A stretch of DNA of 64,000 bases, taken from positions 1 through 64,000 of the forward strand of contig JAJYYH010000023.1 in assembly GCA_021801255.1 (NCBI GenBank), given 5' to 3'. Of this stretch, positions 45,883 through 55,300 are shown one piece after another. Origin of the DNA: Pseudomonadota bacterium. GTDB lineage: Bacteria > Pseudomonadota > Alphaproteobacteria > Acetobacterales > Acetobacteraceae. Within the stretch, counting starts at the first letter, position 1; every line of letters starts with the position of its first letter. The notes beneath the pieces were generated by a model. That model searched no databases and was not told the origin of the DNA. It worked only from the letters and a program-made list of their open reading frames with translations. The position numbers were made by a program, and so were the translations under genes.

Positions 45883-46240
45883 GGCCGTTGCCAGGGAAGC
45901 AAGAGCGACAGACCAAGATGGCGATCGGTCGAACCGACGAATGGCGGCAATCCAGACTGGGTCACCGGCAGAACAATGCCGCAAAATTGTTATGATTGCG
46001 GCAAGATCATCATGCAGACCTTCCTTGACAGCCTGCCCATCGCATAGGAGAAAATCATCGCAGCCTGATCACGACAGACACTTTCATCGGGGCGAATATC
46101 CGGCACCGCCTGTCAGGTGCAGTCTTAAGTTATACACGCGCAATATTGCGGTCTGGGGCCACTTGTGGGGCCACTTGCAAACTGCGTCATCCGCTTCCAA
46201 CATCGCAGGAGAGCAAGACAGAGCAAGACAAGGACGCGAG
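45883..46240. other. Gap before the transglutaminase-like gene
   Basis: No gene supported. A 12-bp unit TGGGGCCACTTG is tandemly doubled at 46154-46177. The rest may be decayed IS sequence. Confidence 0.5.
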
Positions 46241-46921
46241 ATGGATCAAGCGATGAGCGAGGACGCTCTCAAGCCGGGGTGCTTTGTCGATAGCGATCAT
46301 CCCCTGGTGCGCGCGTTCGCCCGCGCCCATGCCACGGGCGAGACCGCGCGGGCGCGCGCCGTGGCACTTTATAACGCGGTGCGCGATGAAATCCGCTACG
46401 ATCCCTATCGCGTCGATCTCAGCGAGGCTGGGCTGAAAGCCAGCCGCTGCCTGGAACTCGGCTATGGGTTCTGCATCACCAAGGCGGCGTTGCTGGCCGC
46501 TGTGTTGCGAGCGAGCGGCATTCCGGCGCGACTCGGCTTCGCCGATGTCAGGAATCACCTCACCAGTCCCCGTCTGCGCGCCACCATGCAGACCGATATT
46601 TTCGTCTTTCACGGCTATACCGATATTTTCCTCGATGGCGCATGGCGCAAGGCGACGCCCGCCTTCAACCTGGCACTTTGCGAAAAAGCTGGCATTCTAC
46701 CGCTCGAATTCGATGGTAGCGGCGATTCGGTGTTTCACCCGTTCGATGCGGCGGGCCGGCGGCATATGGAATATGTCCGCCAGCGCGGGGTTTTCCCCGA
46801 CGTGCCGCGCGCTGAGATCCTCAAGGCTTTCGCCGAAGCCTATCCGCGGAGCGCCGCCTGGAACAGTGCCGACGCGCCGAGAATAGAAGGCGATTTCGCC
46901 GCCGAAGCGCAGGCCGGCTAA
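46241..46921 (+). CDS. Transglutaminase-like protein
   Basis: 226 residues. The papain-like core is LGYGFCITKAALLAAVLRASG with catalytic Cys78 and HGYTDIFLDGAWRKATPAFN with His124. The third residue of the triad, usually Asp in a LDPT-like segment, is not where expected (KATPAFN), as in other members of this subgroup. In bacteria such proteins act as cysteine proteases or peptide-handling enzymes. Start at 46241 follows AGGACGCGAG. Confidence 0.78.
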   Translation: MDQAMSEDALKPGCFVDSDHPLVRAFARAHATGETARARAVALYNAVRDEIRYDPYRVDLSEAGLKASRCLELGYGFCITKAALLAAVLRASGIPARLGFADVRNHLTSPRLRATMQTDIFVFHGYTDIFLDGAWRKATPAFNLALCEKAGILPLEFDGSGDSVFHPFDAAGRRHMEYVRQRGVFPDVPRAEILKAFAEAYPRSAAWNSADAPRIEGDFAAEAQAG

Positions 46922-46932
46922 AAAGCCACCCG

Positions 46933-48237
46933 TTAGGCGCGCCGATCCACCACGCGCCGCGCCTTGCCGAGCGAGCGTTCGATACTGCTCGGCGCCACGA
47001 TCGCAACCCGCGCGCTTATCCCGATCAACCCCTTGATATGATGGGCGATCGCCTTGCTCTCGGCGGCCAGCGCCGGAGTACCCCAGGCCTCCGGGTGGGC
47101 TTCAACATGGATGGTCATGGCATCGAGCCTGCCCTCGCGGGTTAGCTCGATCTGGTAATGCCCGGAAAGCAGCGCCGAGCGCAGCACGATCTCCTCGATC
47201 TGGGTCGGAAAGACATTTACCCCCCGCAGGATGATCATGTCGTCGGCTCGCCCGGTGATGCGCTCCATCCGCCGCATGGCGCGCGCCGTGCCGGGCAGCA
47301 GGCGGGTGAGGTCGCGGGTGCGATAGCGGATCACCGGCATCGCCTCCTTGGTGAGCGAGGTGAAGACCAGCTCGCCCTTGGCGCCATCGGGCAAAACGGC
47401 GCCGGTTTCGGGGTCGATCACCTCGGGGTAAAAATGGTCTTCCCAGATATGCAGTCCGTCCTTGGTCTCGATGCATTCCTGCGCCACCCCCGGCCCCATC
47501 ACCTCGGAAAGCCCGTAGATATCGACGGCATGCAAGTCGAACGCCTCTTCGATCTCGGCGCGCATCGCTTCTGACCACGGCTCGGCGCCAAAAATACCAA
47601 CCTTGAGCGCGGTGGCGCGCGGGTCGCGGCCCTGGCGGCGGAATTCATCGAGGATGGCGAGCATGTAGCTCGGCGTGACGGTGATGAGATCAGGCGCGAA
47701 ATCGGCGATCAACTGCACCTGCCGCTCGGTCATGCCGCCCGAGATCGGCACCACGGTGCAGCCGAGCCGCTCCGCCCCGGCATGGAGCCCAAGCCCGCCG
47801 GTAAAGAGGCCGTAGCCATAGGCGTTGTGCAGCAACATCCCCGGCCTGCCGCCCGCGGCGCGGAGCGAGCGCGCGACGACGCTGGCCCAGACCGCGAGAT
47901 CACCCTCGGTATAACCCACCACGATCGGCTTGCCGGTGGTCCCGGAGGAGCCATGAATACGCCGGACCTCGCTCCGCGGGACGGCGAACAGGCCGAAAGG
48001 ATAATTTTTTCGCAAGTCGTCCTTCGTCGTGAAGGGGAATTTCGCGAGATCATCGAGGCTCCGGCAGTCGTCGGGATGAACCCCGGCGGCCTCGAAGGCG
48101 GCACGATAATGCGCCACCTTGGCATAGGCGTGGGCGAGAGTGGCTTGCAGGCGGGTGAGCTGGAGGGCCGCGATCTCGTCGCGGGACGCAGTCTCGATCG
48201 GCTCCAGCGCGGTCGGCGCAAACTCAGGGCGAGGCAT
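46933..48237 (-). CDS. paaK: Phenylacetate-CoA ligase
   Basis: Activates phenylacetate to phenylacetyl-CoA. 434 residues of the PaaK branch of ANL enzymes. The start at 48237 (MPRPEFAPTALEPIE). Motifs: FPFTTKDDLRKNYPFGLFAV, IHGSSGTTGKPIVVGYT, IYGLSEVMGPGVAQEC and RADDMIILRGVNVFP. It overlaps paaI by 14 bp. The ring-opening genes (paaABCDE, paaZ) are not in the window. Confidence 0.92.
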   Translation of the reverse strand: MPRPEFAPTALEPIETASRDEIAALQLTRLQATLAHAYAKVAHYRAAFEAAGVHPDDCRSLDDLAKFPFTTKDDLRKNYPFGLFAVPRSEVRRIHGSSGTTGKPIVVGYTEGDLAVWASVVARSLRAAGGRPGMLLHNAYGYGLFTGGLGLHAGAERLGCTVVPISGGMTERQVQLIADFAPDLITVTPSYMLAILDEFRRQGRDPRATALKVGIFGAEPWSEAMRAEIEEAFDLHAVDIYGLSEVMGPGVAQECIETKDGLHIWEDHFYPEVIDPETGAVLPDGAKGELVFTSLTKEAMPVIRYRTRDLTRLLPGTARAMRRMERITGRADDMIILRGVNVFPTQIEEIVLRSALLSGHYQIELTREGRLDAMTIHVEAHPEAWGTPALAAESKAIAHHIKGLIGISARVAIVAPSSIERSLGKARRVVDRRA

Positions 48238-48676
48238 GGTGGCCTTCCTCCTCGGGAAAAAAAGGGTCGCCGAGCAGACGCGAATGGCCGCGGAACTCGG
48301 CGACGGCCAGGCCTTCATCGCCGCGCACGGTGACGTCATAGATGCCGTTCCGCCCGCTCAGGACGCGCTCGACGGCCTCGGCGATCAGCACCTGACCGAG
48401 CCGCACCGGGCGGAGAAAGGTGACAAAACAATGCTGCGCCACGGCGCGCCGGTTGCGGGAGTTGCAGGCGAAGGCGAAGGCGCTGTCGGCCAGCGTAAAA
48501 ATAAACCCGCCATGGCAAGTGCCGTGCCCGTTGACCATGTCGGGGCGGATGGTCATGGCGAGGCGCGCGAGACCAGGGGCGATCGCCTCAAGCGTCATGC
48601 CGAGCGCCTGACTCGCCCGGTCGTCGCGCCACATCGCCTCGGCGCAGGCGCGCGCCAGATCGTCGGGCCCGCGCAT
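48224..48676 (-). CDS. paaI: Hydroxyphenylacetyl-CoA thioesterase
   Basis: 150 residues, hot-dog fold. Marker segments are MVNGHGTCHGGFIFTLADSAFAFAC with the catalytic Asp and Gly-rich turn, and VTFLRPVRLGQVL. It frees CoA from dead-end phenylacetate intermediates. One base overlaps the paaG stop (TGATG). Confidence 0.9.
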   Translation of the reverse strand: MRGPDDLARACAEAMWRDDRASQALGMTLEAIAPGLARLAMTIRPDMVNGHGTCHGGFIFTLADSAFAFACNSRNRRAVAQHCFVTFLRPVRLGQVLIAEAVERVLSGRNGIYDVTVRGDEGLAVAEFRGHSRLLGDPFFPEEEGHHASP

Positions 48677-49467
48677 CAGGTGCGGCCGGAAAAGCGCGGC
48701 GGACGTTTTTCCAGGAAGGCGCGCGCCCCCTCGGCATAGTCGCCACTCTGCCCTGCCGCACGCTGCAAATCGCGTTCAAGCGCGAGCTGGGCGTCGAGAT
48801 CATTGGCCGACGAGGCGAGGAGGGCCTGCTTGATGAGGCCGAGCGTGGTGGTCGGCTGGGTCGCGAAATAGGCGCAGAGCGCCTCGGCCTCGCCGATCAG
48901 CGCCGCGTCCTCGACGACGCGCCAGATCATGCCCCACGCGGCGGCCTGTTCGGCGGGGATTTTCTCGGCCAGGAGCGCGAGCGCGCGGGCGCGGGCATCG
49001 CCCACCAGGCGCGGTAAAATCCAGGTGCCCCCGGCATCAGGGATCAGCGCGATTTTGGCAAAGGCCTGAACGAAGCTTGCCGAGCGGGCGGCGAGCACGA
49101 TATCGCAGGCAAGCGCGAGATTGGCCCCGGCCCCGGCGGCGATGCCGTTGACCGCGCAGACGATGGGCAGCGGATGGCGGCGCAGCGCGCGGATCAGCGG
49201 GTTGTAAAGCTCCTCCACCAGCGCGCCGAGATCAGCCTGGGCGGGATCGCTCATGTCGCTCACCGCGCCGAGATCCTGGCCCGCGCAAAAACCACGCCCG
49301 GCGCCGGTCAGCAGCACGGCGCGGCAGGCGCGATCGCAGGCCGCCGCCTCGAACGCGGCGCGCAGCGCACGCAGCATCGGCGCGGTGGTGGCGTTGAGTT
49401 TTTCTGGCCGATCGAGCGTGATCACGCGATAGCCGGCGCGGTCCTCGATGCCGATCCCATCGCTCAT
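48676..49467 (-). CDS. paaG: Enoyl-CoA hydratase/isomerase, 1,2-epoxyphenylacetyl-CoA isomerase type
   Basis: 263 residues, crotonase fold. AGRGFCAGQDLGAV is the first oxyanion-hole segment, and NGIAAGAGANLALACDI the second. IALIPDAGGTWILPRLVG carries the acidic residue typical of PaaG-type isomerases. Start 49467 after GGGAGG. It is first in the paaG-paaI-paaK operon. Confidence 0.85.
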   Translation of the reverse strand: MSDGIGIEDRAGYRVITLDRPEKLNATTAPMLRALRAAFEAAACDRACRAVLLTGAGRGFCAGQDLGAVSDMSDPAQADLGALVEELYNPLIRALRRHPLPIVCAVNGIAAGAGANLALACDIVLAARSASFVQAFAKIALIPDAGGTWILPRLVGDARARALALLAEKIPAEQAAAWGMIWRVVEDAALIGEAEALCAYFATQPTTTLGLIKQALLASSANDLDAQLALERDLQRAAGQSGDYAEGARAFLEKRPPRFSGRT

Positions 49468-49592
49468 GGGGCGTCCTCCCTGATCTTGCATGAGAGTATC
49501 GCCGCGCCGACCCGCGCGGCAAGCCGGCAAGACGATGGCTCTCGCGTCGGCGTGCGGCTAAACTTGGCGCCTCTGGCCAGAAGGAACCCGTC

Positions 49593-50198
49593 ATGCCGCC
49601 GTTGCAAACCCCTGATTTCATCGCCCCGCCCGACGACCCGGCGGCGGCCGCGCTCATCGCCACCGGCTTTCTCATTCGCAACTGGTGGGCGGTGGCTTTG
49701 CGTGGGCTGGCAGCGGTGGGCTTCGGGCTGATTACTCTGCTGCTGCCGGGCGCCACTCTCTACTTTCTGGTGGTGCTGTTCGGCTTCTACATGATTTTCG
49801 ATGGCGTGTTCGCGCTCCTCTCGGGACTGCGGGCGGCGGCGCATCATCGCCATTGGGGAGCGCTGTTGCTGGAAGGCGTGATCGGGCTGGCGATGGGGGC
49901 GATCACGCTACTCGCCCCGATCGTGACCATCGCTGCCTTCGCCTATCTCGGCGCGGTCTGGGCGATCCTGACCGGGATCGTGCTGTTTTCCGCCGCGCGG
50001 CGGCTGCATGGCGGGCATGGCCGCTTCTGGCTTGGCGCCGCGGCGTTGCTCTCGATTCTCTGGGGGATGGCGCTCGTCTTCGCACCGATTGCCGGGGCGG
50101 TCGTCATGGCGTGGTGGCTCGGCCTCTACGCCCTGGCCTTCGGGGGGATGATGCTGGTGCTGGCGACGCGGCTGCGGCGGATTCAGGCGGGCGGATAA
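49593..50198 (+). CDS. HdeD-family membrane protein
   Basis: 201 residues with about six membrane helices, typical of the HdeD/DUF308 family linked to acid resistance in E. coli. Segments include NWWAVALRGLAAVGFGLITLL, YMIFDGVFALLSGLRAA and HWGALLLEGVIGLAMGAITLL. Role here is inferred. Confidence 0.82.
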   Translation: MPPLQTPDFIAPPDDPAAAALIATGFLIRNWWAVALRGLAAVGFGLITLLLPGATLYFLVVLFGFYMIFDGVFALLSGLRAAAHHRHWGALLLEGVIGLAMGAITLLAPIVTIAAFAYLGAVWAILTGIVLFSAARRLHGGHGRFWLGAAALLSILWGMALVFAPIAGAVVMAWWLGLYALAFGGMMLVLATRLRRIQAGG

Positions 50199-50395
50199 GT
50201 TTCTTCGCCATCAAATGGGCTCGATTTGTAACCTATATCGTATCGCGCGGGCGACAGAAGCGGCGTGAGCAGGAGAAAAACCAAAATATAGGACCGATCC
50301 GATGCATTTCGGCGATTTTTCCTCTCGCAGCCTGCCGCAGCGCGCGCTATACCAAGACGTGGGCGCGGCCATGCGTCCGATGATGGAGCCCGCCG

Positions 50396-51832
50396 ATGCC
50401 GGAAAAAATGCTGAAATTCGTCCACTTGCCACAGCATATGCCGGACAAGCGCGACCTCGCGGCGCGTCGCAGCGATTTCGCCGAAATCTATCGCCGTTTC
50501 GACCAGGAGGAGGCGGCGCGCCAGGCGAGCCGCTGTAGCCAGTGCGGCGTGCCGTTCTGCTCGGTACATTGTCCGCTGCACAACAACATCCCCGACTGGC
50601 TGAAGCTCACCGCCGAGGGCCGGCTCGAGGAAGCCTACGAGGTTGCGAGCGCCACCAACAATTTCCCCGAGATCTGTGGCCGCATCTGCCCCCAGGACCG
50701 GCTCTGCGAGGGCAATTGCGTCATCGAAAAGGGCTATGAGAGCGTCACTATCGGCGCGATCGAACGCTACATCACCGATACCGCCTTCGAGCGTGGCCTG
50801 ATCAAGCCGCGCCGCCCGCGCGCCGAGCTTGGCGTCTCGGTCGGCATCATCGGCGCCGGCCCGGCCGGCCTCGCTTGCGCCGAGGAACTCCGTGCGCGCG
50901 GCTATGGCGTCGATGTCTATGACCGCCATGATCGCATCGGTGGCTTGCTGATCTATGGTATTCCCAGCTTCAAGCTGGAGAAAGACATCGTGCTGCGGCG
51001 CTGGAAACTGCTCGAGGAAGCCGGCATTCGCTTTCATCCCCGAACCGAAATCGGGCGCGATATCACCTTCGCGGCGCTGCGGGCCCGTCACGCCGCACTG
51101 CTGATCGCAACCGGGGTCTATCAGCCGCGTGAAATCGGCGGGCCGGGCGCCGGCCTTCCTGGCATCGTCCCTGCGCTCGATTATCTCATTGCCGCGAACC
51201 GCACCGGGCTCGGCGATACCGTGCCAGAATTCGACTCTGGCGTGCTGAACGCCGCGGGCAAGCGCGTGGTGGTGATCGGCGGCGGCGACACGGCCATGGA
51301 TTGCGTGCGCACCGCGGTGCGCCAGGGCGCGCGCTCGGTGCAGTGCCTCTATCGTCGCGACCGGGCCAACATGCCAGGCTCGATGCGGGAAGTAAAAAAC
51401 GCCGAAGAGGAAGGCGTTGAGTTCATCTGGCTCGCTGCCCCGGAGGCGTTTCTCGGTGACGCGGCGGTGCGCGGCGTACGCGGCGTGCGCATGCGTCTTG
51501 GTCTTCCCGAGGCGAGCGGGCGGCAATCGGTCGAACCGGTGGAGAATAGCCATTTTACCCTCCCCGCCGATCTCGTCATCAAGGCGCTCGGCTTCGATCC
51601 CGAGAAACTGCCGGAGGCTTTCGGCGAGCCGGCGCTAGCGACCACGCGACACGGCACGCTCAAAATCGGCCATCGCGATTTCATGACCAGCCTGCCAGGC
51701 GTTTTCGCCGCCGGCGATATCGTGCGCGGGGCGAGCCTGGTGGTCTGGGCGATCCGTGACGGGCGCGACGCGGCGGCGCGCATGCACGCCTGGCTCAGCC
51801 AGAAGGCGGCTATCCGAGAGGCTGCGGAATGA
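50396..51832 (+). CDS. gltD: Glutamate synthase (NADPH) small subunit
   Basis: 478 residues. Passes electrons from NADPH to GltB. The N-terminal cysteine clusters are CSQCGVPFCSVHCPLHNNIP and FPEICGRICPQDRLCEGNC (two 4Fe-4S centres). The FAD motif is IIGAGPAGLACAEELR and the NADPH motif VVIGGGDTAMDCVRTA. GDIVRGASLVVWAIRDGRDAA closes the FAD site. Its end overlaps the next start by 4 bp (ATGA). Confidence 0.94.
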   Translation: MPEKMLKFVHLPQHMPDKRDLAARRSDFAEIYRRFDQEEAARQASRCSQCGVPFCSVHCPLHNNIPDWLKLTAEGRLEEAYEVASATNNFPEICGRICPQDRLCEGNCVIEKGYESVTIGAIERYITDTAFERGLIKPRRPRAELGVSVGIIGAGPAGLACAEELRARGYGVDVYDRHDRIGGLLIYGIPSFKLEKDIVLRRWKLLEEAGIRFHPRTEIGRDITFAALRARHAALLIATGVYQPREIGGPGAGLPGIVPALDYLIAANRTGLGDTVPEFDSGVLNAAGKRVVVIGGGDTAMDCVRTAVRQGARSVQCLYRRDRANMPGSMREVKNAEEEGVEFIWLAAPEAFLGDAAVRGVRGVRMRLGLPEASGRQSVEPVENSHFTLPADLVIKALGFDPEKLPEAFGEPALATTRHGTLKIGHRDFMTSLPGVFAAGDIVRGASLVVWAIRDGRDAAARMHAWLSQKAAIREAAE

Positions 51833-52320
51833 AAACAACTTGTGCAACACTGGCGTTCGCCGCCCTCGTGCTGCTCGCTCCGTTCTCCGCCGCGCCGGCC
51901 GACAACGGGGCGCAGCAGGAAGCTCTGCAACTCGCCGATCTCACCGGCTCGGACGCCGTGACGAACCGGGTGATGTCGGCGATGCGCGGCCAGATGATCC
52001 AGATCATCACTGCCGCTGGCGCCAAATCCGAAGATCAGGCCAAGGACATTGTCGATAATCTCCTGATGCCGGAATTCCGCGCCGATCTCCCGCAGCTTCG
52101 CCAGCAGATGGCGACCATCTGGGCCGACACGCTCTCGGTCGCGGATCTGCATGCGATTACCCAATTCTATAGCACGCAAGCGGGCAAGCATCTCTTGGCG
52201 GCAATGCCCGAGATCACCGAAAAAAGTATCCAGACTGGCATTAACTGGGGCCAGAGCGTGGCCCGTGCGGCGGTGCAAAAACACGCCGATGAGTTACGCA
52301 AGCGTGGCATCCGAATCTGA
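51829..52320 (+). CDS. DUF2059 domain protein, exported
   Basis: 163 residues with a signal peptide (CATLAFAALVLLAPFSAAPA, cut near residue 24). The mature part matches the DUF2059 helical family: MPEFRADLPQLRQQMATIWA and LHAITQFYSTQAGKHLLAAM. It lies between gltD and gltB and is coupled to gltD. Why an exported protein sits there is unknown. Confidence 0.8.
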   Translation: MKTTCATLAFAALVLLAPFSAAPADNGAQQEALQLADLTGSDAVTNRVMSAMRGQMIQIITAAGAKSEDQAKDIVDNLLMPEFRADLPQLRQQMATIWADTLSVADLHAITQFYSTQAGKHLLAAMPEITEKSIQTGINWGQSVARAAVQKHADELRKRGIRI

Positions 52321-52332
52321 GGGAACAAGCCC

Positions 52333-55300
52333 ATGACACACGAATCCGCAGCCGACTTTGTCGCGGCGTTCGCGGAAAACGCAGCCCGCCTCGCCGCGAC
52401 ATACGATGTCGCGGCGGAGCACGATGCCTGCGGCGTCGGCCTCGTGGCCGCCCTCGACGGTAAGAAGCGGCGTGATATCGTCCAGGCCGGCATCGATGCA
52501 CTGAAGGCGGTATGGCATCGCGGCGCGGTCGACGCGGACGGCAAAACTGGCGATGGCGCTGGCATCCATATCGAAATCCCGCAGGATTTCTTCACCGAGG
52601 CGGTGGAGCGGGGCGGCGACCGGCTGCGCTATCCCGGCCCGATTGCGGTGGGCCAGGTCTTTCTGCCCAAAACCGATCTCTCGGCCCAGGAGCGCTGTCG
52701 CGAAATCGTCGAAAGTGAGATCCTCGCCTTCGGCTATGCCATCTATGGCTGGCGGCAGGTGCCGATCAATGTCGCCTGTATTGGTGAGAAGGCCAACGCG
52801 ACGCGGCCGGAGATCGAGCAGATCATGATTGGCAATGCGCGTGGCTCGGACGAAGAAATTTTCGAGCGTGACCTCTATGTCATCCGCCGGCGCATCGAGA
52901 AGCTCGCGGCCGCCGCGCAAATTCCCGAACTTTATTTTTGTTCGCTCTCGGCGCGCTCGATCATCTACAAGGGCATGTTTCTCGCCGAAAGCCTCACTGA
53001 TTTTTACCCCGATCTCCTCGATCCGCGCTTCATCTCGCGTTTCGCGATCTATCATCAGCGGTATTCGACCAACACCTTTCCCACTTGGCGACTCGCCCAG
53101 CCCTTCCGCATGCTTGCCCATAACGGCGAGATCAACACATTGGCCGGTAACGTGAACTGGATGAAAAGCCATGAGACACGGCTCGCCGCGGGCGGTCTTG
53201 ATCCCTATCTAGATGACATCAAGCCAGTGGTGCAGGCCGGCGGGTCGGATACCGCCATTCTTGATAACGTCTTTGAGCTTCTGACGCGCGCCGGGCGCGA
53301 TGCGCCGATGGCGAAAGCGCTGATGATTCCAGCAAGTATCGGCCAGGATGCGACGATGCCGAAAGCGCATCGCGATATGTTCCTCTATTGCAACGCGGTG
53401 ATGGAGCCATGGGACGGCCCAGCGGCGGTGGCCGCGACGGACGGTCGCTGGGTGATCGCCGGACTCGATCGCAACGGGTTGCGGCCACTCCGCTATACCA
53501 TCACCCGGCACGACATGCTCATCGTCGGATCAGAAACCGGCATGGTCAAGCTCGATGAAGTTGATATCATTGAGAAAGGCCGTGTCGGGCCAGGCCAGAC
53601 GATCGCGGTCGATCTCGATCACGCGCGCTTTTACGCCGATGCCGCGCTCAAGGACCGGCTCGCTGCACGTCAGGATTTCGGTGCATGGACCCGGCGCATT
53701 CGTGAAATCGACCACATCGTCAAGGCCGATGCGACTGAACCCGTCCGTTTCGAGGGTGAGGCGCTGCGCCGCCGTCAAGTCGCGGTCGGGGTGTCGCTCG
53801 AAGACCTTGAGATGGTGCTGCATCCGATGGTCGAGGATGCCGGCGAGCCGACCGGCAGCATGGGCGATGACACGCCGGTCGCCGTGCTCTCGGAACGCTA
53901 TCGCGGCCTGCATCATTTTTTCCGCCAGGCGTTCAGCCAGGTGACCAATCCGCCGATCGACAGTCTGCGCGAGACCCGTGTGATGTCGCTTAAGACGCGG
54001 CTTGGCAATCTCGGCAATGTCCTTGACGAGGATGCGAGCCAATGTGATCTCCTGCAGCTTGAAAGCCCGGTGCTCTCGAATGCCGAATTCCAGGCGATGC
54101 ACGCCTATATGGGAAGCTCGGTGGCCGTTGTCGACTGCACGTTTCCCGCGGCCGACGGCGAGAGCGGGTTGCGCCGCGCGCTCGATCGCATCCGCGCCGA
54201 GGCCGAGGAGGGGGTGCGTGCCGGCTGCACCCATGTCATTCTCACCGATGAGGCGCTCGATGCGGCGCGCGCGCCGATCCCGATGATCCTCGCCACCGGC
54301 GCCGTGCATACCCATCTGGTACGTCAGAGCCTGCGCACCTTCACCTCGCTCAATGTGCGCTCGGCGGAATGTCTCGATGTCCACTATTTCGCCGTCCTCA
54401 TCGGCGCCGGCGCTACCACGGTGAACGCCTATCTCGCGCAGGAGGCGATCGCCGACCGTCACCGGCGCGGGTTGTTTGGCGATATGTCACTGAAATCCGC
54501 CGTCCAGCGCTTCAAGAAAGCGGTGGATAAGGGTTTGCTGAAAATCATGTCGAAGATGGGCATCGCAGTGATCTCATCCTATCGCGGGGGCTATAATTTT
54601 GAGGCGATCGGATTGTCGCGCGCCCTCGTCGCGGAATTTTTCCCCGGCATGCCGTCACGTATTTCCGGCATCGGGCTCACCGGCATTGCGCGCAAGGTGC
54701 TTGATCTGCATGAGGCGGCGTGGACCAACGACACGGTCGCTCTCCCAATCGGTGGCATCTACAAGCTCCGGCGCCGCGGCGAGGTGCATGGCTTCGATGC
54801 GCCTCTGATCCACATGCTGCAAGCCGCCGTTGCCACCGATAGCTATTCCACCTACCGGCGCTTTGCCGAATTGGTGCGCAAGATGCCGCCCGTCGCCCTC
54901 CGCGACCTGCTCGATTTCCGCACCGAGAAATGCACGCCGATCCCGATCGATGAAGTCGAGAGCATCACCGAAATCCGCAAGCGCTTGCTATCGCCTGGTA
55001 TTTCACTCGGCGCCTTGAGCCCGGAGGCGCATGAGACGCTCTCGATCGCGATGAACCGCATCGGCGCGCGCTCCGATTCTGGAGAAGGAGGCGAGGATCC
55101 CGCGCGCGCAGTGCCGCGCCTGAACGGCGATAACGCTTCTTCCGCGATCAAGCAGATCGCCTCGGGGCGTTTCGGTGTGACCGCGGAATACCTCAACAAT
55201 TGCCGCGAGATCGAGATCAAGGTGGCGCAAGGGGCCAAGCCCGGCGAGGGTGGTCAGTTGCCCGGCTTTAAGGTCTCCGAGTTGATCGCCAAGCTGCGCC

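Noticed and set aside
46154-46177. Doubled TGGGGCCACTTG as an attachment site or CRISPR-like repeat
   Set aside because: Only two units, no spacer series, no integrase or cas gene nearby.
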